This document shows positions 54,331 to 64,000 of a DNA stretch of 64,000 bases, piece after piece. Origin of the DNA: Aricia agestis (Eukaryota; Arthropoda; Insecta; Lepidoptera; Lycaenidae); the NCBI RefSeq assembly GCF_905147365.1, contig NC_056408.1, positions 8,184,001-8,248,000 of the forward strand, in the 5' to 3' direction. The first letter of the stretch is position 1. Each line of letters opens with the position of its first letter. The notes beneath the pieces were generated by a model. It was not told the origin of the DNA, ran no database searches, and saw only the letters and a list, made by a program, of their open reading frames with translations. Position numbers and translations under genes: made by a program.

Positions 54331-55412
54331 ATCTAGCCTAAAACTTTAGAAACCCTAGAGTTAGACACTAGACAGCCTAGGCTTAGTTTAACAAAACACA
54401 GTAACGGCACCGCGCTCCGGTTTCCGGTTTTACAAACGAGCATTCCAACGGGTGTGTCATCAATTGTTTGTCAGCTAGCGACCGTAAACTATGGTACGGC
54501 GGGTAACAACACTTTCAAGTACAATTTGTCGTGACAGGCTTTTCCAAATAGCGCTTTATTTTTGTAGGATGTTCTGTTGGGCACAATTGAGACTCGTCGA
54601 AAGAGGAGGGTAAAAGTCAAGGAGCCCTAGAATAAATATTTTTTTATTAGATACTATTATATCAAGCTAATTTTTTGTGAGTAGCTTAATTTTGATAAGA
54701 CGAACAACATTTTTATCTGCGAAAAATCTTGAAAGTGGTAGCTAACAGAGATAGAAAGTATTTCATACTTTGGTTTGATGGTCCTAAACTATGGATTGTT
54801 CTATTTGTAGGGGTGGCAACCCCGTTCACTCCTTTGCACCCAATCAAAAAGAAAAATACCTAATTTAGCCGACACTGCGCATTTCCCTTAATTTTTTTCG
54901 AGCTACCTAGTACCTACTTACCTTAAAATTTTGCGCCGCCTTCACTTACGAGTGCTCTTACTGCATAGAAATTCTTAATGACAAGTTTTTCGCAAATGTA
55001 GAACTATTTTTTAACGGTTATCCATTCCGAAGTTACCACTCCAATACCCCCAAACTGTTAAAGAGGCGCTCAACAATATTTTCTGCTAAGCAGAAAAATT
55101 AAGTTCTAGCGAACAAAACAGGTCTTAACCCAGACGTAGAGAAGAACAAAATAAACTAAAAATTTACCAAAGCTGTGCAAAGTTTTGCGGTTGTATTTTT
55201 AAGTGTTTTTAGGAACGATAACTATTTTGCCGACTCTACGAGTCTACACAACCATTTCGTTACACATATCGTTTAAACAGTTGCCGTACAAATGCGCTTC
55301 CGCTTAGGATATCCTTCCTTGGCAAATGCACCGCATATTAATATTATTGACCTACTGACGACGAGAAAATAGAATAGAGTATGCTCCTTTTACTCAATCT
55401 GAGTAACTTTAA

Positions 55413-55847
55413 GAGGGCGACTAACCCAAAAAATCAAACATTGTCCATCTCTCTTCACACTCACGCCCGTCTTTCATATGCCAGGTGAAAAAGGACGACG
55501 CGGATTCATCGCCAAATTAGTTATTTCTCAATAACTCGATAAATATACTTACAACATTTTAAAAATCCGCTAGGTCGATCTCTCAATGATAGAATTTTAT
55601 TCAATGTGTTAAAATATTAACTCAGTTCAATGCACGGTTATGGCAATAAATAAAAAATTCGTGAAAATTAGATGCATTTTCGTGATTTTTTTTCTATCAA
55701 GAAAATTTTAAGATATCGTGTTTTTGCTCAGATCGAATTCTCGGAAATATAATGTACGATCTAATTTTAGAAAATGAAACAATTCGGGGCTTATTTTCAA
55801 GTATAAAAATGAATTATAAAATCGATACTTTAGGGTTAGTCGCCCCC
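55413..55847. repeat. 435-bp MITE with TTAA flanks
   Basis: Ends GAGGGCGACTAACCC / GGGTTAGTCGCCCCC, TTAA at 55409-55412 and 55848-55851. piggyBac-type target. Confidence 0.8.
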
Positions 55848-55895
55848 TTAAGCGTGATGTTGAATATAAAATATGAGCTGTTCTATTTATTATTA

Positions 55896-56123
55896 ACGAG
55901 CTTTTGCCCGCGGCTTCGCTCGCGTTAAGAAGTATTATTATATACAAACTTTCATCCCCTATTTTAACCCCTTGGGGTTGGATTTGATCAAAATCCTTTC
56001 TTAGCGGATGCCTACGTCATACTACCTGCATGCAAAATTTCAGCCCGATCCGTCCAGTGGTTTGGACTGTGCGTTGATAGATCACCATGTCAGTCAGTCA
56101 CCTTTGAGTTTTATATATATAGA
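55896..56123 (-). mobile_element. Degenerate small Helitron-like repeat
   Basis: Minus-strand end GCGAAGCCGCGGGCAAAAGC where CTAG has become CTCG; body CCCGATCCGTCCAGTGGTTT. Confidence 0.6.
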
Positions 56124-57217
56124 TAGATTATAATACTCTTGTATCCCTGTGTAGTGTGCACTCTATATCAACATCTATACACCATAAATATTTTACAAGA
56201 GGAAAGATTTGTTTGTTTCTAATAGGTCCCAAAAGTAGTAGCATCCATCGTGGGTATCGCAATTCGCAGATACAATAGATTTTCAATTGTTATGCGGCAG
56301 CCGGCTGCCGCTTGGGGATTGATGGAATTGCATTCTAGTGCATTCCAGTGACTGTTAAAATTGTTCCAGTAATCCAGCGCTGGATTGGATTACTGGATTG
56401 GAATAATGTAAACTGGCCATTATGTTCCTGTGAGATTGAGATATCTATAAAAAATATATCTAAGATACTTTAAAGAGTTTATACTTCATAATGCGTATTT
56501 ATTAAGAAAAAGTTTTAAAATACAGAAATTAACCAATATAAATGGAATTTATACATTGAAAGAACATCGCGTGCCTATGGTCTATTTTGGGTATGTTATT
56601 GGTAAGGGGAAGATTCTTAAGTGCATTGCTTTGTTTATGTGACGGTTGGATGTTTCTAAGATATGTGAAGCTTGTGTTAAACATCACACGAAGAATTTTG
56701 TTGTTATGCGAAGATGAAACGTATTATACGGTTTAAAATTGTAAATTATTTACTTTAACATTTTCCTATACCATTTACTTTAACTATTTAAGAAATTACT
56801 AGCTTTAACTATTCTAGAACCTTAGAGGCATCAGGCAAGCAAAGAAAAGATTACGGATAGAACGGATAAAGAAATGTTTACGGTAACATTTTTTGTAAAT
56901 TATAAGAAAATATGTTAGTTGCTAACGGCTTCAAGTAAACGCAAAGGGCTGTTTCAACTACGCATTCCAGTAGCGCTATTACACAATAATTATCGACATA
57001 AAAATACTCAAATCCAGTTTGGCTACACGATTGACAACTTCAAGTATTAGTGGCCTTTTACACTGGACAACTGCGGGCTATCATACTTACAGCCTCGCAC
57101 ACGTCGGCGAACGAGTCAGCCTAGGCTCAAGTTGCCGAAGCCTACAGAAAGGTAGATCTTAGTTTTTATAGACAGCAAAATAATCGTAAAATTTTCAAAT
57201 GTAAATGTGTAAATGTA

Positions 57218-58062
57218 AATTCTGACAGCTCCCACTTATGTTACTAATACGGTATACGGTACTATACGTGGGAGAGCCATGCTTTGGCACGAATGGGCCG
57301 GCTCGACCGGAGCAATACCACGTTCTCACAGAAAGCCGGCGTGAAACAGCGCTTGCGCTGTGTTTCGCTGAGTGAGTGAGTTTACCGGCGGCCCAATCCC
57401 CTACCCTTATTCCTTTCCCTACCCTCCCCTATTCCCTTCCCTTCCCTACCCTCCCCTATTATCCTATTCCTTCTTAAAAGGCCAGCAACGCACTTGCAGC
57501 TCTTCTGATGCTGCGAGTGTCCATGGGCGACGGAAGTTGCTTTCTATCAGGTGACCCGATTGCTCGTTTGCCCCCTTATTTCATAAAAAAAAAGTTAAGT
57601 AGGAGCTGTCAGAATTTATATTCAAATCATTTTCGATATACTTAAACGTTATGATTACTATGACTGTGGAGTCATGATTTCTTGTAAACTCTCAAGTCTC
57701 AACACTCTGTTTAGAATTGCAGCCATATTATGTTCTTTTTTTTTATGAAATAAGGGGGCAAACGAGCAAACGGGTCACCTGATGGAAAGCAATTTCCGTC
57801 GCCCATGGACACTCGCAGCATCAGAAGAACTGCAGGTGCGTTGCCGGCATTTTAAGAGGGAATAGGATAATAGGGGAGGGTAGGGATGGGAAGGGAAGGG
57901 AAAAGGGGAGGATAGGGAAGGGAATTGGGCCTCCGGTAAACTCACTCACTCGGCGAAACACAGCGCAAGCGCTGTTTCACGCCGGTTTTCTGTGAGAACG
58001 TGGTATTTCTCCGGTCGAGCCGGCCCATTCGTGCCGAAGCATGGCTCTCCCACGTATAAAGT
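57218..58062. repeat. Inverted pair of G-rich repeats, about 0.8 kb hairpin
   Basis: Copies at 57256-57596 (minus) and 57736-58062 (plus) face each other around a 140-bp spacer, sharing GTGGGAGAGCCATGCTT at the outer ends. The left copy is also bracketed by AAATTCTGACAGCTCC / GGAGCTGTCAGAATTT (57218, 57603). G-runs lie at 57871-57928, C-runs at 57396-57470. Confidence 0.85.
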
Positions 58063-58539
58063 TAAATGTTCTAGTTTAAAACCAGCTGATAGTCCACAGG
58101 CTCAGCCTCTAGGCTCTAGATTTAACAGCAAGTTACGTTTCATATTGGTGGGACAATCGTTTCGTTGACACTGCGAGTCCTTTCTCAAAATACATTTCAC
58201 ATTGCGACTGTCATATATAGGTACGCAATGGGGATTGTCCATTTTTTTAATTTTGCTCATTACAAAAACATTTCGAGGAATAAGGTCAGTGATCGTTTTT
58301 CTGTATACATATAAAAGAAAAAAATACCCATTAGTTACTTATATTTTTGAACAAATATGTTTAACCTTAGTTTGACCTTCAATGGCGTTAAATTAGCAAT
58401 AAATTCGACCAACATTATGTTTCGAACTTTTGGTAAGCTTCTCGTATCAGCTTCCACATAATGAGAACTTGCATTTGACGAACCAGCCATTATAAATAAG
58501 ATTGAAAGAAAATTTAAAACACTACAGAGGTCAATTATT

Positions 58540-58880
58540 ATCCGCCGATGATGACGTCAGAGCGAAACTTTAAAAATTTATTGAGAAAAAACTAGCCAAT
58601 GAATTTCAAAATTATTTAATTTATATTCTTAAAATACCCTATTTTAACGAAAAAAAATATAAAAAGTACATGCGATTTTTTTTTGGACAATGCCCATTGT
58701 CGCGCCGCACCGCCGGTCGCACGCGACAGTTATACAATCTATAGGGGCATTTACAAATGTCGGAGTAATATCCGCCGCAGCACACGACCAGAAATAGCGT
58801 CAAGTGCGGGAAGTGCAGGAAATTACTTAATATCCATCCTCCATCTTACGCCTATTTATGTTTCGCATTAGCGTTCCTAT
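58540..58880. other. GC-richer segment, unassigned
   Basis: A CpG-richer patch (about 58700-58830) in AT-rich DNA. The 62-codon frame has no recognisable motif. Could be an unrecognised repeat or a 5' exon; not decided. Confidence 0.25.
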
Positions 58881-59767
58881 TAGTATTAGGTTAATGGTTG
58901 CATTATTGATTGATTTTATCACGAATTCGGTTAGTGCAACTGTATTATAGCATCTTAATGCAGGCCGTTCTGGTAGTAAATTGTCATAATTAACCACAAT
59001 GAAGGTACTATTTCAAATTACCCATAGAATAGTATGTAATTTGATATAGGAATTACGACGCATCATTTGAAGCATTTATTTATTTTAACTTGTAACTAAA
59101 TAAAAAATAAATAGCTGTGCAAATTTTGTTATAATCCCAAAATCAATATTCTTTATTTCAATATTGAGTGTCCACTTTAACAACTTCTCAAATGTTTGAG
59201 CAGATTACCTCAGTCCTTACTCAATAGAAATCTTGGTCTCGGTCCATCAATCGAAACGCAATTCAGGGATTACAATTATCAAAGTGAACGATCGTAACAA
59301 AAGAAGTATCAAAGCATACTCAGATTCACATTTCTGTTATCTCAGACTTCCGGAAAAGATAAAAGCTCCGTAATGATCTCTCCAGACTCCAAGTGAAATA
59401 TCGCAATTTTCGATTATGAAGGGATGCCAACGAACCCTACCAAATTAAAAATACAGGCCCCGACTGAGAAAGCAATTAACAAAAATATTATATCCACGAA
59501 AACTCAATAAAAAGGAGAAAAATGTTTAGCAAAATCGACAATTTCTTTGAGAGCTCTTAGCTCGGCGAGCTTTGAACAATAAACATTGTTCGCTTGTTTT
59601 TGAAGCCTTAAAATGAAAACTTTATAAAATCCACAACTTTTCTCTTTTGTTTATAGGCCCGATAAAAGTAATGATAAATTATTATAATTCAATTTCGTAA
59701 AACAACGTTCATTAGGAAAGATCAGAACGGCCAATTATTTCAAGTTGTTCATTTTAATATCCACTTG

Positions 59768-59771
<4 letters not shown>

Positions 59772-59824
<53 letters not shown>
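59772..59824. repeat. (TA)n microsatellite
   Basis: About 25 uninterrupted AT units, ending five bases before a Helitron CTAG. Confidence 0.95.
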
Positions 59825-59826
<2 letters not shown>

Positions 59827-59829
59827 TTA

Positions 59830-60020
59830 CTAGCTGTCCCAGCAAACGTTGTTTTGCCATAAAATGATTTTCCCTGTTTTCCTGCTTTTCTCTTGAAGTT
59901 TTTTCTGATTTTTTTTCTATAGACCTCACGGAGCCCGAGACCTTTCCAACGAAAATCGGTTCGCGCGTTCTGGAGTTATAGCGTCAGGAAGGAAAACCCG
60001 ACTTATTTTAAATGTAAAGA
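59830..60020 (-). mobile_element. Small Helitron-like element, 191 bp
   Basis: Minus-strand TCTTTACAT…CAGCTAG, flanks A|T. Its 3' end matches family 2 (AACGTTTGCTGGGACAGCTAG) but the body differs. Confidence 0.75.
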
Positions 60021-60600
60021 TAACGTAGGTTATAAGTTATAACCAAATTTTTATTTGAATTCGCAAAAGACGTGTCTACGAGTTATGATTAATTTAGAAC
60101 CTACTACTAGGACGTCAGCATAATAAAATCAAGGTACCAGCAACTTCACAGAATGTATCGTAATAATTTAACAGACCAATTAACTGAGCAAACCTGTGTT
60201 TGATATGTTCCTCACATTAGGTACGGATAAGGTATAGTATAGGCCAATAAAAAGAACGAGGCATATGTAGAGAAATGAACAGTGTATTTAAAAAATTTGA
60301 CAATAGAGTTCGCAAAACGGTAGCCAGACGACCAATCTAACACATCAATGAAAAGAACAACAGAAATGACCTATTCCAATTAAACTAGGTGTGATCTAAA
60401 AAAGAGTCGATTGGTCCGCGGTGCTCGGAATGAGGCTTTATTGAGCTGTTGAAACAAAACAAGTGACTGTGCCGGCCCACCGCGCACCGTAATGGAAGCA
60501 CACAATGGCCGTTCGCGAACCTCATATGTAATAGGTCAGCGATGACCCTAATACGACACCGATGGAATTCAGTTATGAGTTATGACATGAGCAGCGATCG

Positions 60601-60940
60601 GCGGGGCTAAAATGGTCGCTTTGAAGAATCACACTAAGAATCATGATAATATGATTCATTTTTTTAAATTGCAAAATGCAAGTCTGCTTGCAATTCATGT
60701 CTACTACTCGACAAGTCTTTAAATGAACGTGTCGAAAAAAGGAACTAACGCTGCCATCATACAAAAACGTTATTTTTGTCAGTTCTCCTTTTCGAGCAGT
60801 GTCTCCGCCCACGTTCATATTTAACCTTATCACACTGTAGTATTTCGTACTAATTTGACATTTGTCAGTTTGACAGTTTTGACAATTCATTTGCTGAATT
60901 GATTGAGAGGAATTACTAAATGTGACCATTTTAGCCCCGC
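60601..60940 (-). repeat. MITE family 'GCGGGGCTAAAATGG', 340-bp copy
   Basis: Both ends intact, inverted relative to the copy at 14680. The middle differs from the other copies. Confidence 0.85.
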
Positions 60941-62358
60941 GGATATTAGAAGCCGGGATGATGCTTGGGGTTCAAAGACAACTAAAATACGAATATAACA
61001 TAATATTAAGAATTCGTGACTTCATTGGGACCCTATGGCTTTACCTAAATACATATAATATGCAATATAACGATTTATCTTCATAATCTTCTTCAATCGC
61101 TTGTGATCTCGCGGTGTAGCGGCCAAACCGCCCTTAGCGCGGACGCATATAATCCGACCCTAACTAAATTAAAGTTCGCGGTGAGTAAGTTCGATTAAAA
61201 GCTTTCTACAGCGCAAAGTAAAACTTTAGAATGGACTGTACTCAACAAGATTTCCGAACCGATTTTTCTTCAAGAAGTATTTTCTTTTAAAAAGCCGGCA
61301 AGTGGCAACACACTTTCAACTCTGATATTGCGGGTGTCAGCTTTTCATCAGATTCGTTGCTCGTTAGTCTTCTTGTGTCATTAAAAAAGTATTAATTCGT
61401 ATTCGTTATAGGCAACTAATGGCATCATTATTTTCAATGCAGTAGTAATTGGCAGCGTGACTCATTTTAAAAATGAAGACAAATAATAAATTCAGTCTGC
61501 ACTCTACAACTTGAAAAGGACACCTTAAAAAGGCTATCTGACCTATATCAAAAGTAAAAGCGGTTTACAAAAATGTGTACTTGCCAAGTCATATACGGAG
61601 GTAGTTACTCACGAAAAATGCAAAGCATGCAGTGCTTGTTTACGAACTTATATGAACCTACTAATAACTCCAACTCCTACTAGCTAGGCGGATCCGTATT
61701 CCGTACGCTCGAAAAATATGTTATAAAATGCACGTTGCACATAACAAAGGAAATAATACTAACCGTATCAGCAAGTTGTGTTTAAAATATACCAAAGATC
61801 TTATTGTCTAGCAAAAAGATCAAACTTTAAGCCCCAATTTCAGCAACGACCGTTAAAGTTAACGCTCGAATTAGTATCACGTTACCTCTTTCGTTTTTCT
61901 TATGAATGAAAGAGAAGACATGACATTTTAACAAGCTGTTAACACTAACATACGTTGGTGAAATTGGGCCTAAGCTTGACTCTATTTTCTTTGCTATAAT
62001 ACTGAGCAACGTTTATTACATTGAAACATAAAAAACATTTTTCCCTCTCAAAAGAAACATTTTTCACAGGAAAACTGGCACAAGCTAAAACCTTTATTTT
62101 AATCAAAACTCAACTTTAAAGTGCACTACATTTCTGCACAGAATAAAAAACATTTACCCTGGTTTGGAATAAATTATTCATAGAATTATTCATTCACAAT
62201 TAGAACGAGTGTCTACTAAAAAGTTTCGCAGGCAATTCATGAATATTTTAGTCGATGGGAATTTTTGTACTTTCAGGAATTTAACGTTTAGGCTGCGCGT
62301 GCAGGCGCCGAAATTGAGCGAGCATTGTACTATTTTTTGAATACATGCGTATAATATT
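60941..62358. other. No gene recognised; one 140-bp MITE
   Basis: The MITE at 61831-61970 (TAA both sides, ends GCCCCAATTTCA / GAAATTGGGCC) is the sibling of the one nested at 39533-39672. Confidence 0.6.
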
Positions 62359-62700
62359 GTTACGTGCTAGGGTTCGAAGGATTTGGAGAGAAAGACCTGC
62401 TGACTCTCTTGAAGACTTTCACGTTCACTCACTTTTGATCACTTGTGTTCACTCCGAAATCGCCTTGATGATCGCTCGAACCGAACTGAATTGCCGGGCC
62501 ATCTACCTGCGGCTTTTTATATGGCGAGACGAATTCCAGAAAGTTCCCGATACACGTAAACAAGTATGGGAACTTTCTAGGAGGCTCGAGCATGTGAGCA
62601 ACCCTAGCGCCATCTAGTTTCGAGTAGGGGATTTATGTGTAGTGTGTCCCCTGATCAGTTTCGCTGGTTTGCCGCTAGATGGCACCACTTGCTTACGAAC
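62359..62700 (+). mobile_element. Possible solo LTR
   Basis: Opens TGTTACGTGCTAGGGTTCG and holds a TATA-like CTTTTTATATGGCGAGAC, as in LTR promoters; it looks like a retroelement LTR from memory. The 3' end and a target duplication were not found. Confidence 0.4.
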
Positions 62701-63245
62701 AGCGGCTGACACTTGACAGTCAGTTTCAGTCAGCCAGAAAAGCTAGTAAGAATTTTTTTGTTGGTTTAAGGTTTACCATTTATGACGTATAAAAAAAACT
62801 ACTAGCTAGATTTCGTTCAAACCAATTTTCGTTGGTAGTTTTAATAGTAATGTACATCATATATTTTTTCTAGACTTATCATGCCCCTACTTTAGAAATT
62901 AGAGGGGGGGGGGACACACATTTTACCACTTTGGAAGAGTCTCTCTCGCAAACTATTCAGGTTAGAAAAAAATTATATAAGAAACCTCAATATGATTTTT
63001 AAGACCTATCTATAGATACCCCACACGCATAGCTTAGATGAAAAAAATATTTTTTTTTGTTTCAGTTGTACCTATAATTGAGACCCCTAAAATTTTTAAT
63101 ATTTTTTCCATTTTTGTATCAAAATCTTAATGCGGTTCACAGACTTCATTTACTTACCAAATTTCAATAGTATAGCTCTTATAGTTTCGGAGAAAAGTGG
63201 GTGTGACATACAGACGGACATCCGTAGCCAAATAGAAAATAAAAC

Positions 63246-63440
63246 CGGCCAAGTGCTAGTTGGACTCGCCCATGAAGGGTTCCGCAGCAGCAATAAGGTT
63301 TATTTTAATGAAATTAAGAGGTTTTTGATTTATTTTCATATTTCAGTTGTTTTAATGAAAGTTAAATTAAGATAAAAATAAACCTTATTGCTGCTGCGGA
63401 ACCCTTCATGGGCGAGTCCAACTCGCACTTGGCCGGTTTT
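63246..63440. repeat. Foldback made from a LINE/SINE tail
   Basis: Arms of about 67 bp: CCGGCCAAGTGC-AGTTGGAC, CATGAAGGGTTCCGCAGCAG, AATAAGGTTTATTTT, mirrored at 63374-63440, around a 61-base centre. Confidence 0.9.
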
Positions 63441-63699
63441 TTTTGATGTATAGTTTACGTTTGTTTACTAAAGCGTTTCCACAATGTCATTAAGCTATGA
63501 CTATTTACTACTATTATCGGAATGTTATCGCGGGACCAATCGTATTTAGTCACACCCACGCGACGTGTAGTCTCGGATGATTATTGGTTTTACTCTACAA
63601 GATAAATATAATGAAAAACGTAACAGTTTGCACTGCGGGAGTGCCGATAGAAGTGAAAACGAAATGCATTGCAGGCATACATTTATGCTACGCGGTAGG

Positions 63700-63790
63700 A
63701 AGAGTAGGAGATAACTCCCACGGCGTGCCGCGGCCGGCGCGGCGGCGCAGCAGTCTACTCTCCACCTGTCTTATCATGTCTTTTCGATGA
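63700..63790. other. CpG-rich patch, possible promoter or exon
   Basis: CGGCGTGCCGCGGCCGGCG at 63720 is the most CpG-dense spot of the window's right end. No splice-supported frame on either strand. Confidence 0.25.
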
Positions 63791-63914
63791 GTTTTAACTT
63801 TTTCACTTTTCACTTCGAAGAATATAAAGGAAATCTAAATTAGTTTGCAATAAAACAGAAGTCATTTTGATAGAGTACGTAGACCGCGTAGATACCTTTA
63901 TCTATATATTAATT

Positions 63915-64000
63915 CGTGAGCCAAAAACTTTGTATCCCTTTTGACGAAAAATGGGGAAACGTGAATGAAATTTTGCACAGTTATAGTTTACATGGTGAAG
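63915..64000 (+). repeat. Dispersed repeat 'GAAATTTTGCACAGTTATAG', copy 3
   Basis: TTTGACGAAAAATGGGGAAA and TGAAATTTTGCACAGTTATA, cut by the window end. Confidence 0.7.

Noticed and set aside
57372..57554. Pro/Tyr/Phe-rich small protein
   Set aside because: Translation of the G/C-rich minisatellite in the dispersed repeat; the same is true of 17218-17511.
17228..57928. CRISPR-like spaced repeats among recurring motifs
   Set aside because: Repeats are dispersed eukaryotic transposons; no regular repeat-spacer array or cas gene.
59735..59929. Protein with IYIYIY repeats
   Set aside because: Read-through of a (TA)n microsatellite.

Overview
The window is insect nuclear DNA, most likely from a moth or butterfly. 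The evidence is an AT-rich background, spliced minus-strand coding exons, and many repeat types common in Lepidoptera: Helitrons running from TCTATACTAATATTATAAA to CTAG, tRNA-derived SINEs, and LINE tails ending in a 'CGACTCGCACTTGGCCG' motif. It is not a bacterial or phage region, and almost none of the longer open frames are genes.

The one gene I can name is scribble (scrib), the LRR+PDZ (LAP) cell-polarity scaffold, on the minus strand. I rebuilt ten constitutive exons from 36750 down to 9307. Every GT/AG boundary and every phase agrees, and the peptide follows fly Scribble in order: middle and late LRRs, the LAP-specific region, then the acidic linker (TPFVRQNTPHPKELKAKA, LHRRDTPHHLKNKR). 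Two further symmetric exons (22986..23075 and 19623..19784) look like in-frame cassettes. The first LRR exons must lie right of 36750, probably beyond the window. The PDZ domains lie left of position 1. A 505-bp exon at 3061..3565 has its own start codon and the same donor phase as the last linker exon, so it is a good candidate for an alternative first exon of a PDZ-only isoform. A weaker candidate of the same kind is at 11515..11553.

Layout: 1-1.5 kb Helitron and foldback element. 3.06-3.57 kb putative alternative first exon. 7.7-8.1 kb intact SINE. 9.3 kb scrib exon beside a decayed piggyBac. 14.3-15.4 kb MITEs. 15.6-27.0 kb nine scrib exons plus two cassettes, interleaved with a large Helitron, MITEs and hairpins. 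27-36.5 kb intron with MITEs, SINE and a small Helitron. 36.45-36.75 kb LRR exon with a truncated duplicate beside it. 36.8-64 kb repeat-rich sequence with no exon I can recognise, presumably 5' intron. It holds a nearly intact mariner (44.3-45.6 kb) beside an RTE-type LINE remnant, nested Helitrons, a paired-inverted repeat at 57.2-58.1 kb and a foldback at 63.2-63.4 kb.

The novelty here is gene architecture (alternative starts, cassettes, a relic duplicate exon) and nested transposons. I see no undescribed enzymatic or defence system. Identities come from remembered family features and internal comparison of the sequence; no database was searched.
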